A DNA stretch of 64,000 bases, taken from the NCBI RefSeq assembly GCF_001422045.1, contig NZ_LMLW01000007.1:124001-188000 (forward strand). The letters are read 5' to 3'. This stretch comes from Sphingomonas sp. Leaf242 (GTDB lineage: Bacteria > Pseudomonadota > Alphaproteobacteria > Sphingomonadales > Sphingomonadaceae). The stretch's first letter is position 1. Each line of letters begins with the position of its first letter. Both the position numbers and the translations under genes were made by a program. This document shows positions 17,968-25,340 of this stretch, piece by piece. Under the pieces are notes generated by a model, which was given only the letters and a program-made list of their open reading frames with translations, did not search any database and was not told the origin of the DNA.

Positions 17968-18704
17968 GCGTCGTGCGCATCCGCAACCTGACGCGCCGCT
18001 TCACGCAGAAAGGGGTGCTCGACGGCGTCGATCTCGATATCGCGCGCGGTGAATTCGTCGCGCTGCTCGGGCGCAGCGGTTCGGGCAAGAGCACGCTGCT
18101 GCGCGCGCTTGCCGGTCTCGACCACGAGGCGAATGGTGCGGGCGAGATCGTCGTTCCAGATCGTCTGTCGGTCGTGTTCCAGGATGCGCGGCTGCTGCCG
18201 TGGAAGCGGGTGCTGGACAATGTCGTGCTCGGTCTCGACGGCAAGGATTCGCGGGACTGGGGACGCGAGGCGCTTGCCGAAGTCGAGCTGACGGGGCGGG
18301 AACGATCCTGGCCCTATGAATTATCCGGCGGCGAACAGCAGCGCGTTGCACTTGCGCGATCGCTGGTCCGGCGTCCCGAACTTCTGTTGGCCGACGAACC
18401 GTTCGGTGCGCTCGATGCGCTGACCCGCATCCGGATGCACGTCCTGTTGCGGCGGCTGTCGGCGGCGCACAACCCCGCCGTGCTGCTCGTCACGCACGAC
18501 GTCGACGAGGCGATCGAACTTGCCGACCGGGTCGTGGTGCTCGACGCGGGGCGCATCGTCGCGGACATCCGCGTCGCATTGCCGACAGATACCGCAGCCC
18601 GGCGTGAACGGTTCGCCGCGCTCCAGCACGACCTGCTCGCGCTGCTCGGCGTCGAGACCGATGGCCTTACCCAATATTCCACCCGGCAAAGGATGAGCGC
18701 ATGA
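17964..18704 (+). CDS. ABC transporter ATP-binding protein (SsuB-like)
   Basis: 246 residues with complete motifs: Walker A GRSGSGKST, Q-loop VVFQDARLLPW, signature LSGGEQQRVALARSL, Walker B LLLADEPFGALD and switch His in VTHDVDEA. The DARLLPW sequence is typical of SsuB/TauB/NrtD importers. It powers uptake by the preceding permease. Both ends overlap neighbours by ATGA. It has no Cys and three Met. Confidence 0.93.
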   Translation: MSVVRIRNLTRRFTQKGVLDGVDLDIARGEFVALLGRSGSGKSTLLRALAGLDHEANGAGEIVVPDRLSVVFQDARLLPWKRVLDNVVLGLDGKDSRDWGREALAEVELTGRERSWPYELSGGEQQRVALARSLVRRPELLLADEPFGALDALTRIRMHVLLRRLSAAHNPAVLLVTHDVDEAIELADRVVVLDAGRIVADIRVALPTDTAARRERFAALQHDLLALLGVETDGLTQYSTRQRMSA

Positions 18705-20086
18705 GCAATCACGATCGCAAGCTACGTCTCGGCGCGTTCCTCCAGGCGACGGGCCATCACGTCTCGGCATGGCTCCACCCCGATGCGCAGGCCGATGCGG
18801 GCCACAATCTGGAGCACTATAAACAGGTCGTGCAGACCGCCGAGCGCGGCAAGTTCGATATGGTCTTCGTCGCCGACAGTCCGGGCGGCTATGCGGACTT
18901 CACCGACGAGGCCACCTTCAAACAGAATGCCAAGGCCGCGCATTTCGAGCCGATCACGCTGTGGTCGGCGCTGTCGCAGGTCACCGAGCGGATCGGCTTC
19001 GTCGCGACGTCGACGACGACCTATGAGGATCCGTACACGACGGCGCGAAAGTTCGCGTCGCTCGACTGGATCTCGGGCGGCCGGGCGGGGTGGAACGTCG
19101 TCACCACCGGCGCCGACGTCTCGGCCAATTTCAGCAAGCCGGCGCACCTCGAACACGCCCGCCGCTACGACCGTGCCGAGGAGTATATCGATGTCGTGAA
19201 GGGGCTGTGGGACAGCTATGAGGACGACGCGTTCGTCCGCGACCGCGATGCCGGCGTGTACCTCGACACCGACAAATTCCACCTGCTCGCGCATGAAGGC
19301 GAGCATTTCCAGGTCCGCGGGCCGCTGAACATCGCACGCTCGCCGCAAGGCTATCCTGTCATCGTCCAGGCGGGGGCATCCGAACCGGGTCGCGAACTTG
19401 CGGCCCGGACCGCCGAAGTGATCTTTACCGCCAATCTGATCCTGGCGGACGCGCAGGAGTTCTATGCGGACATCAAAGCGCGCCTGCCGCGATATGGGCG
19501 GCGGGCGGAGGATCTGCTGGTGATGCCGGGGATATTCCCGGTCCTCGGCGGCACCGAAGCCGAAGCCGCGACGCGCTACGAGGCGTTGCAGTCGCTCGTC
19601 CATCCGTCGATCGCATGGGGCATATTGCGCCGCCATTATCAGGGGATCGACCTGTCGGGCTATGCGCTCGACGATATCGCACCGCCGCTGCCGAACGATA
19701 CCAACGGCAGCAAGAGCCGGCTGAAACTCGTGTCCGACCTGATCGAACGCGACCGACCGACGCTCCGGCAGCTATACCGGCAGGTGTCCACGGCGCGCGG
19801 GCATCTCACCAGCGTCGGCACACCCGAGCAGATCGCCGACGTCATCCAGACATGGTTCGAGCAGGGCGCGGCGGACGGGTTCAACATCATGCCGCCGATC
19901 CTGCCGACGGGCCTCACCGATTTCGTCGATCAGGTCGTGCCGATCCTGCAGCGCCGCGGGTTGTTTCGCGCGGAGTATGAGGGTCAGACGTTGCGCGAGA
20001 ACCTCGGTCTGCGGCGGCCGGAGAATGGCTTGAAGTCGCGGGCGCGGACCGCGGTATCGCCCGAGGCGATCGGCGCACACGCATGA
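18701..20086 (+). CDS. FMN-dependent bacterial luciferase-like monooxygenase (NtaA/SnaA/DszA group)
   Basis: 461 residues, the length of NtaA/SnaA/DszA/DmoA enzymes. Visible features are LRLGAFLQATGHHVSAWLHP at the N-terminus, the FMN and phosphate contacts in TSTTTYEDPYTTARKFASLD and SGGRAGWNVVTT, and HLEHARRYDRAEEYIDVVKGLWDS. These enzymes use FMNH2 from a partner reductase and O2 to cleave C-S or C-N bonds. In a sulfur operon, desulfurisation is the likely job. The adjacent nitroreductase would be the obvious flavin partner but is broken. No Cys and four Met in 461 residues. Confidence 0.9.
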   Translation: MSNHDRKLRLGAFLQATGHHVSAWLHPDAQADAGHNLEHYKQVVQTAERGKFDMVFVADSPGGYADFTDEATFKQNAKAAHFEPITLWSALSQVTERIGFVATSTTTYEDPYTTARKFASLDWISGGRAGWNVVTTGADVSANFSKPAHLEHARRYDRAEEYIDVVKGLWDSYEDDAFVRDRDAGVYLDTDKFHLLAHEGEHFQVRGPLNIARSPQGYPVIVQAGASEPGRELAARTAEVIFTANLILADAQEFYADIKARLPRYGRRAEDLLVMPGIFPVLGGTEAEAATRYEALQSLVHPSIAWGILRRHYQGIDLSGYALDDIAPPLPNDTNGSKSRLKLVSDLIERDRPTLRQLYRQVSTARGHLTSVGTPEQIADVIQTWFEQGAADGFNIMPPILPTGLTDFVDQVVPILQRRGLFRAEYEGQTLRENLGLRRPENGLKSRARTAVSPEAIGAHA

Positions 20087-20897
20087 GCTTGGACGAAGCG
20101 TTCCGCACCCGGTATCGCGACGAGGATGCTCCGGTGGCGATCGCGGACAACGCAACGCTCCGGACGCTGCTCGATCATCGGTCCGTCCGCGCATATCTGC
20201 CCGAGCCACTCGATGCGGGTATCATCGAGACGCTGGTCGCAGCGGCGCAGTCGGCACCGTCATCGTCCAACCTTCAGGTCTGGAGCGTCGTCGCGGTCCA
20301 GAATCCCGCCCGCAAGGCACGCCTTGCGGCTCTGGCGGGCAATCAGCAGCCTATCGTCGAAGCGCCGTTGCTGCTGGTCTGGCTGATCGATTTCGACCGA
20401 CTGACGCAGATCGGGTGAGCGCGGGGTACGCAGCCGCAAGCGCTCGACTACCTGGAAAGCTTCGTGCTCGGAACGGTCGACACCGCGCTCGCCGCGCAGA
20501 ATGCGGTGGTGGCACTGGAATCGCTTGGACTGGGCTCGGTCTACATCGGCGGTATTCGCAATCAGCCGTCGGCGGTTGCCGCGGAGCTCGACCTGCCACC
20601 ACGGGTCTTCCCCCTGTTCGGCCTCGTGGTCGGCAAGCCCGATCCGTTGCGTCCCGCCGCGGTCAAAGATTGCCGCAAGCCTCGGTCCTGTTTCACGAGA
20701 CTTATCAATGGACGTCGCGACAGGACGAAGCGGCGGCAGCGTATAATATCGCGCTGCGTGCGTTCCAGCGTGATCAGGGCATGCCGGAACGCGACTGGAC
20801 CGACCTCGCGGGAGACCGGACGCGTAGCGCAGACGCGATGGCAGGGCGTGATATCCTGCGGGGCGTGCTTCGCGATCTGGGGTTCGCGTTACGCTGA
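20083..20897 (+). pseudogene. Nitroreductase / flavin reductase, interrupted by a stop and a frameshift
   Basis: Starts at ATGA overlap with the monooxygenase. The frame reads LLDHRSVRAYLPEPLDAGIIETLVAAAQSAPSSSNLQ, a clear NfsA/SsuE-like nitroreductase FMN-binding start. TGA 20416-20418 then interrupts the chain, and the same frame resumes with LDYLESFVLGTVDTALAAQN and LGLGSVYIGGIRNQP. Near 20665 the frame shifts, and the third reading frame gives ASVLFHETYQW to LRDLGFALR, the normal C-terminus, ending at TGA 20895. Two independent lesions argue for true decay over a single sequencing error. If intact it would be about 270 residues and could supply reduced FMN to the monooxygenase. Confidence 0.85.
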
Positions 20898-20906
20898 CAA
20901 GCGTCC

Positions 20907-21503
20907 CTACCGCGGGAGAATATCGGCAGGGAGCTCGCCAATCGAACTCTGGCGATCGTCCGAGGCGACGCCTTGCAGCAACGGTAGAAGATCGAGGAGG
21001 CGCACGGTCGCCTCGGTGTGCGCCGCCTGTCGATTGGTGGGATACGCTGCCGGCTCCGCGCCGGTCTCGATGACGTGGCTGCCCCAGCCGTCGGCGACGG
21101 CCAGCAGCCTGTCGATGAACGGATAGGATACGCTGGCGACGACCGATGGGAAGGGCAATCGAGTCGAAGGCCCTTGCCGCGCCGCCGCGGCAATGGCATC
21201 CTGGCCGAAGCCGATGTTCAGCGGCGACAGGAACAGCGCGCCCTGGACCGAGTGCAGATAGCTTCGCGGCGACAATTGCGCCCACCACGCCACGGCAAGG
21301 CAGGCGACCCCCTGTGCGAGGATGACGGCCGGTTCGCGGCGGCGCGCGAACACCGCATCGAGCTGTAACGCCCAGCGCCCGGCCTGGAATTTCGCCAGAT
21401 CCAATTCCACCGTCGGCACCGACAAGGCCTTGGGAGCATCGCCCTTGACCGTGACGATCACGGCGTGTTGGGGATCGATCGAAGCCGGATACCACAGTGT
21501 CAT
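20907..21503 (-). CDS. RBBP9/YdeN-like alpha/beta hydrolase lacking the usual catalytic residues
   Basis: 198 residues, the size of the RBBP9/YdeN serine hydrolase family. The match is in the core: VILAQGVACLAVAWWAQLSP in place of the family VLVGHSLGxxxxxxWA, GALFLSPLN, and LPFPSVVASVSYPF..LLAVADGWGSHVIETG. The nucleophile motif GHSLG reads AQGVA, the usual Asp after VVAS is missing, and no GH dipeptide follows the WGS strand. It may therefore be non-catalytic or use other residues. It is convergent with the broken nitroreductase, nine bases away, and the direction suggests it is not part of that operon. Confidence 0.62.
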   Translation of the reverse strand: MTLWYPASIDPQHAVIVTVKGDAPKALSVPTVELDLAKFQAGRWALQLDAVFARRREPAVILAQGVACLAVAWWAQLSPRSYLHSVQGALFLSPLNIGFGQDAIAAAARQGPSTRLPFPSVVASVSYPFIDRLLAVADGWGSHVIETGAEPAAYPTNRQAAHTEATVRLLDLLPLLQGVASDDRQSSIGELPADILPR

Positions 21504-21696
21504 AGCAGGGCTCCCAAGAGGACATCACGGTCGCGACCCACTTGCCGGGTGCGCCGACTCGAGATCGAACGTGATGTTAGCGAGGATATTCCTACTGCGA
21601 CGATAGGCAATGGCGGTGCGTCGGTTTGCACGGAATGCGTGCCCGGTCGCCGTCGAGGCGGAGTGCATGAGGCTGTCGCCTGTCGGCCGACGGCGA
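21504..21696. other. Intergenic stretch upstream of the RBBP9-like gene
   Basis: No gene is recognised here. It should contain the leftward promoter of the RBBP9-like gene. Together with 21697-21927 it forms a 424-base non-coding gap that also holds one possible gene fragment. Confidence 0.35.
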
Positions 21697-21831
21697 TCAT
21701 GCGCCCGGCTTTCTCGCGTCGATCGCGGTTCGCGAGACACGCATCACATTGCCACTTCCGAGTTCGGCGACCTGGTCGGCGGTATAGTGGCGACGCTTGA
21801 ATTCGGCGGTGACGGCCGGTTTCCCCAACAT
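21697..21831 (-). pseudogene. Possible C-terminal fragment of a membrane dipeptidase (M19-like)
   Basis: A 44-residue frame from ATG 21831 reads AEFKRRHYTADQVAELGSGN followed by VMRVSRTAIDARKPGA. The pattern RxYTxxxVAxLxxGNxxRVxR resembles the last helix of peptidase family M19 membrane dipeptidases. Nothing of the catalytic barrel is present, so it would be a leftover 3' end. The match is short and may be chance. Confidence 0.3.
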
Positions 21832-21927
21832 CGTTCCAGCCGACGACGCTACCTATTCTAACCGCTGTCGGGAGAACCGTCGGTATGTTTTGGCACATCA
21901 GGGTCCGCTCTTTGCTGCCAATCGACA

Positions 21928-24243
21928 TCAAGTGCCATGCTGACAGTCTGTCCTGCCGTGACCGGACGTGCTGTCGTTCAGATACTTTCTTGACGGTATT
22001 TCGAGTAGCCAAGTCCGAACAACGTCTGCGAGGGCGGCATTTGCGATACGTTCGCTCACGAGCGACGAGCAGGCGAGCAGGCCGTTGGGGCAGTAGCGAT
22101 CGTCGTCCCAGCCGGGGTGATCTAGGATCGGGTAGAGGCATACGCCCTCTACGGGCACGCCGAGCGACTGGGCGATCTTCACCTCGCGCAGGATCATGCA
22201 GAGCCAGGCGGGGCGGGCGCTGCCTTCGATGCCGGTTTCGGCGATGAAGATCGGGCGGCCGTAGCGCGCGTAGGCGTCGGCGAGGATCGCGTGGAGCGGG
22301 CGGCTGAGAGGGTGGTCGTACGACAATGGCGGGCCGCCGTGGATCCACTGGTTGTTGTGGTAGAAATTGACGCCGACGATATCGAGCAGCGCTGAGCGGC
22401 CGCCGATCTGCGGCCACGCCTTGCCCGCGATCATGTCCCAGGCTTGGTATTGTGCGAGGCGGTGGCCTTCTGCGGCGGGGGCGTCGTTCGGGCGGGCGGG
22501 GTCGGTGATGACGTTGATGACCGGGTCGGCGTGGACGAACCTTGCGGCGGGGTCGACCGCGAGGATCGCCTCCATCGCGGCGATCGACGCGCGGGCGAGT
22601 TGGACCTTGAGTTCGTAGCCCCGGCCGCGCGCGAACGGGTTGAGATAGGCCGCGTCGCCGCCGCCCCAGGCGAAGAACGAAATCTCGTTGACCGGGGCGT
22701 AGAAGCGGGTCCCGCCAAGGACAGCTGGGCCGATGTGGCGCGCGGCGGCGGCGGCGAAGGCGGCGAAGCGCGTGACGAAGTCGGGCGTCCAGATGTCGAC
22801 GTCGTCGGGCCAGCCGTAATGGAGCAGGTCCCAGATGACTTCGGTTCCGATCGCCTGGGCCGCTTCCAACTGCCGGTCGAGGCTGGACCAGTCGTAGCGG
22901 CCAGGCTCGCGTTCGATCAGATGCCAGCGCAGGCCGTCGCGCACGGTGAGGATCCCGAGCTTGGCGAGTTCGCTGTAATCATGCGCGGCGAGAGTGTCGT
23001 GGTGGCTGGCGGCGATGACGTCGACGCGTTTGCGGTCGTGCGCGCGGCGGTGGGTGGAGGATTCGAAGCCGCCTTGCAGGAAACTGCGGAAGAGGTCGGT
23101 CGGGCGGGCGAGAGGTGGTCGGTCGGACAGGGCTTCGGCGAACAGGGCTTCCCAGCGGGGGACGACGGCGGCGACGGCATACTCGCTGTCGACCTTGGCA
23201 CGGAGGGCGGTGCCGAGGCGGGTTCGGAGTGCCGGGTCTTCGAGCAGTCTGGTGATCGCCGCGGCAACTGCGGGCGGGTCTTCGTGGGGCACGAACAGGC
23301 CGCTGACCGCGTCGACGATCTGTTGTTCGGAGCCGTTGTCGCGCGTTGCTATGACGGGGAGGCGTGCGGCGCCAGCTTCGGCGATCACGTGCGGCATGCC
23401 TTCGCCGCGCGAGAGCCAGACGAAGATGTCGAGCGCGGCGAGCAGGTCCGGCACGTCGTCGCGGTCGCCGAGGAAGGTCAGGGCGGTGTCGAGGCCGAGT
23501 GCGTGCGCTCGGTTACGGAGTGCGGCGGCGTATTCGGGGATGAAGGCGTCGGGTCCGCCGATTACCACAAAGCGCGCGCGGGGGTGGCGGGCGTGGACGA
23601 GCGCGGCGGCTTCGATGAAGTCCTCGACTCGCTTCTTCGGGTCGAGCCGGCCTAGCCAGCCGATCAGCGGTACGTCTTCGGCGATCCCTAGCGTCGCACG
23701 GACCGGCGCGCGGCGGGCGGGGTCGAAGGCGCGCGTGTCGACCATCGATGGGATCTCGATCGCGTGGTGTTCGCGGCCGGGCATGCGGCTGGCGGCGGCG
23801 TCGCGGATCGACGCGCAGACGCCGACGTAGCGCGCGGTGAAATGCTTGGGGCCGGCGAGCGCTTCGGAGACTAGGCCGCCGTGCTCGATCAGCGGCGGGC
23901 GGAGGTGCATGCGTTCGAGCGCGGGATAGATGTCCGCGACGTTCTGGCACGAGACGACGACGTCGTAAGCAGGCAGCTTGCTCGCGAGGTAGGCGACGGT
24001 CTCGTCGAAACCGAGCGCGTAGGGCGTGCGGTCGACGGGGACGCCGATCGCTTCCAGTTGCGCGTGCGTCTGCTCGGGCATGCCGTCTTTCCGGAAGCAG
24101 GCGACGACCTCGATCCGGTAGCGCGTCGGATCGAGCGCCTGGGCGAGCAGGCGCACCTCCGTCTCCTCGCCGCCGACGACGAGCCAGGCGAAGACGAACA
24201 GGATGCGAATCGGGCGGGCGTCGGCAGTGAGTGCGGTGCTCAA
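21928..24243 (-). CDS. Fusion protein: GT4 glycosyltransferase + clan GH-A glycosidase-like domain
   Basis: 771 residues. Residues 1-380 are a GT-B transferase: LFVFAWLVVGGEETEVRLLA, IGWLGRLDPKKRVEDFIEAA, FLGDRDDVPDLLAALDIFVW and the GT4 donor motif LSRGEGMPHVIAEAGAA. Residues 390-760 are a GH-A-type barrel (beta-glucosidase-like): FRSFLQGGFESSTHRR, acid/base Glu in YAPVNEISFFAW and nucleophile Glu in PIFIAETGIEG. The start is TTG 24243, overlapping the stop of the upstream gene as TTGA; no better start exists nearby. It is the last gene of the leftward glycan operon. A transferase joined to a glycosidase in one chain is odd and suggests trimming or transfer of one sugar in an exported glycan. 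Substrates are unknown. Confidence 0.85.
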   Translation of the reverse strand: MSTALTADARPIRILFVFAWLVVGGEETEVRLLAQALDPTRYRIEVVACFRKDGMPEQTHAQLEAIGVPVDRTPYALGFDETVAYLASKLPAYDVVVSCQNVADIYPALERMHLRPPLIEHGGLVSEALAGPKHFTARYVGVCASIRDAAASRMPGREHHAIEIPSMVDTRAFDPARRAPVRATLGIAEDVPLIGWLGRLDPKKRVEDFIEAAALVHARHPRARFVVIGGPDAFIPEYAAALRNRAHALGLDTALTFLGDRDDVPDLLAALDIFVWLSRGEGMPHVIAEAGAARLPVIATRDNGSEQQIVDAVSGLFVPHEDPPAVAAAITRLLEDPALRTRLGTALRAKVDSEYAVAAVVPRWEALFAEALSDRPPLARPTDLFRSFLQGGFESSTHRRAHDRKRVDVIAASHHDTLAAHDYSELAKLGILTVRDGLRWHLIEREPGRYDWSSLDRQLEAAQAIGTEVIWDLLHYGWPDDVDIWTPDFVTRFAAFAAAAARHIGPAVLGGTRFYAPVNEISFFAWGGGDAAYLNPFARGRGYELKVQLARASIAAMEAILAVDPAARFVHADPVINVITDPARPNDAPAAEGHRLAQYQAWDMIAGKAWPQIGGRSALLDIVGVNFYHNNQWIHGGPPLSYDHPLSRPLHAILADAYARYGRPIFIAETGIEGSARPAWLCMILREVKIAQSLGVPVEGVCLYPILDHPGWDDDRYCPNGLLACSSLVSERIANAALADVVRTWLLEIPSRKYLNDSTSGHGRTDCQHGT

Positions 24244-25340
24244 TCGCCGACCTTGAAGACGATCTGGAGGAATTCGGGGCGCTCGCCGACCAGCCGGGCG
24301 ATGAAGGCGGGGGCGTCGTCATAGGGCACGACATGCGTGATGAGTTGCGCGCGAATCTCCGGGCCACGCGCGAGGAGCAGCTTCACCGTCTCGTTGGCGA
24401 GGCGGCGGCGGTCCCATTGGAAGCCGAGCCCGCGGGGGACGCGGTTGATCTGCGCGCAGCGGAGGTTGAGGCCGTTGTGGTGGAATTCCTCGCCGAGCCG
24501 GAGCCGGTCGGCGCCGCCCTGATAGAAAGCGAGATCGATCACCGTGCCTTGTGGCCTCAGCGCGCGCATCGCGGCGTGGAGGCTGGCGGCGTCGGCGCGA
24601 GTCTGGAACACGACGTCCGCGCCGCGATCGTCGCCGCCGTGGAGCCAGCGTGCCTTGGCGTAGGCCCAGGCCTGGTCCTCGGTCATCGCGGTGATGCCGA
24701 GGCATTCGGCGCGCAGGCGGCGGAAGGGGGACGGGTCGGCGATCACGACTTCGCTGGCGCCGGCGGCTTGCGCGAACAGGGCGGTCAGCATGCCGACGAT
24801 GCCTGCGCCTATCACCAAGGCGGGGCGGCCGCGGATGCCGTCGCCGAGGTTGACGACGTTGGGTCCCAGTAATTCGACGTCTGCGTGAAGAATGCCGTTG
24901 GCGGCGATCGGACCCATCTGGCCGATATAGATGCCGAGGATCGGATCGAGCTCGGGTGGGAGCTTGGTCAGCATGTCGTTGAACGGGTCTGCGGTGTGGC
25001 CGGTCTTGTGGCCGAAAACGGTGCCGACGACGTCGCCGTTGGCGAAATCGTCGACCCGGCTGTCGCTGACGCGCGCGCATTCCATGTAGCCGAGGAACGG
25101 CACCGGATAGTGCGCGCTCGGCTCGCCGGGGACGAACACGCCGCGGCCTGCGTCCCAGCGCGAGTGGAGATACGGGTTGCTGTTCTTGACGAAGGTGAGT
25201 TCGGTACCGGCGGAGAACCCGGTGTAGAGCAGGTCGAGGCGGACCTGACCATCGCCCGGAGGTGCCTCGTCATAGCCGAAGAAATAGGCCTGGCCTGGAC
25301 GTTCGACGCCGAGCGAGCGGACGTGGCGCCACTCAGACAT
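24240..25340 (-). CDS. Medium-chain dehydrogenase (zinc-type alcohol dehydrogenase-like) of glycan cluster
   Basis: 366 residues. N-terminal GroES-like half has LDLLYTGFSAGTELTFVKNS, where the SAGTE motif replaces the catalytic-zinc CGSD of ordinary alcohol dehydrogenases. The Rossmann half reads ALVIGAGIVGMLTALFAQAAGASEVVIADPSPFR. SAGTE-type enzymes occur in polysaccharide clusters, often fused to a Gfo/Idh/MocA domain. Here the Gfo/Idh/MocA partner is the previous gene, overlapping by eight bases, so the two may act together on a nucleotide sugar or cyclitol. ATG 25340 is taken as start. Substrate is unknown. Confidence 0.82.
   Translation of the reverse strand: MSEWRHVRSLGVERPGQAYFFGYDEAPPGDGQVRLDLLYTGFSAGTELTFVKNSNPYLHSRWDAGRGVFVPGEPSAHYPVPFLGYMECARVSDSRVDDFANGDVVGTVFGHKTGHTADPFNDMLTKLPPELDPILGIYIGQMGPIAANGILHADVELLGPNVVNLGDGIRGRPALVIGAGIVGMLTALFAQAAGASEVVIADPSPFRRLRAECLGITAMTEDQAWAYAKARWLHGGDDRGADVVFQTRADAASLHAAMRALRPQGTVIDLAFYQGGADRLRLGEEFHHNGLNLRCAQINRVPRGLGFQWDRRRLANETVKLLLARGPEIRAQLITHVVPYDDAPAFIARLVGERPEFLQIVFKVGD

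Noticed and set aside
22444..23655. 403-codon open frame antisense to the GT-glycosidase fusion
   Set aside because: Gly/Val/Glu-rich shadow without motifs; the opposite strand carries clear GT4 motifs.
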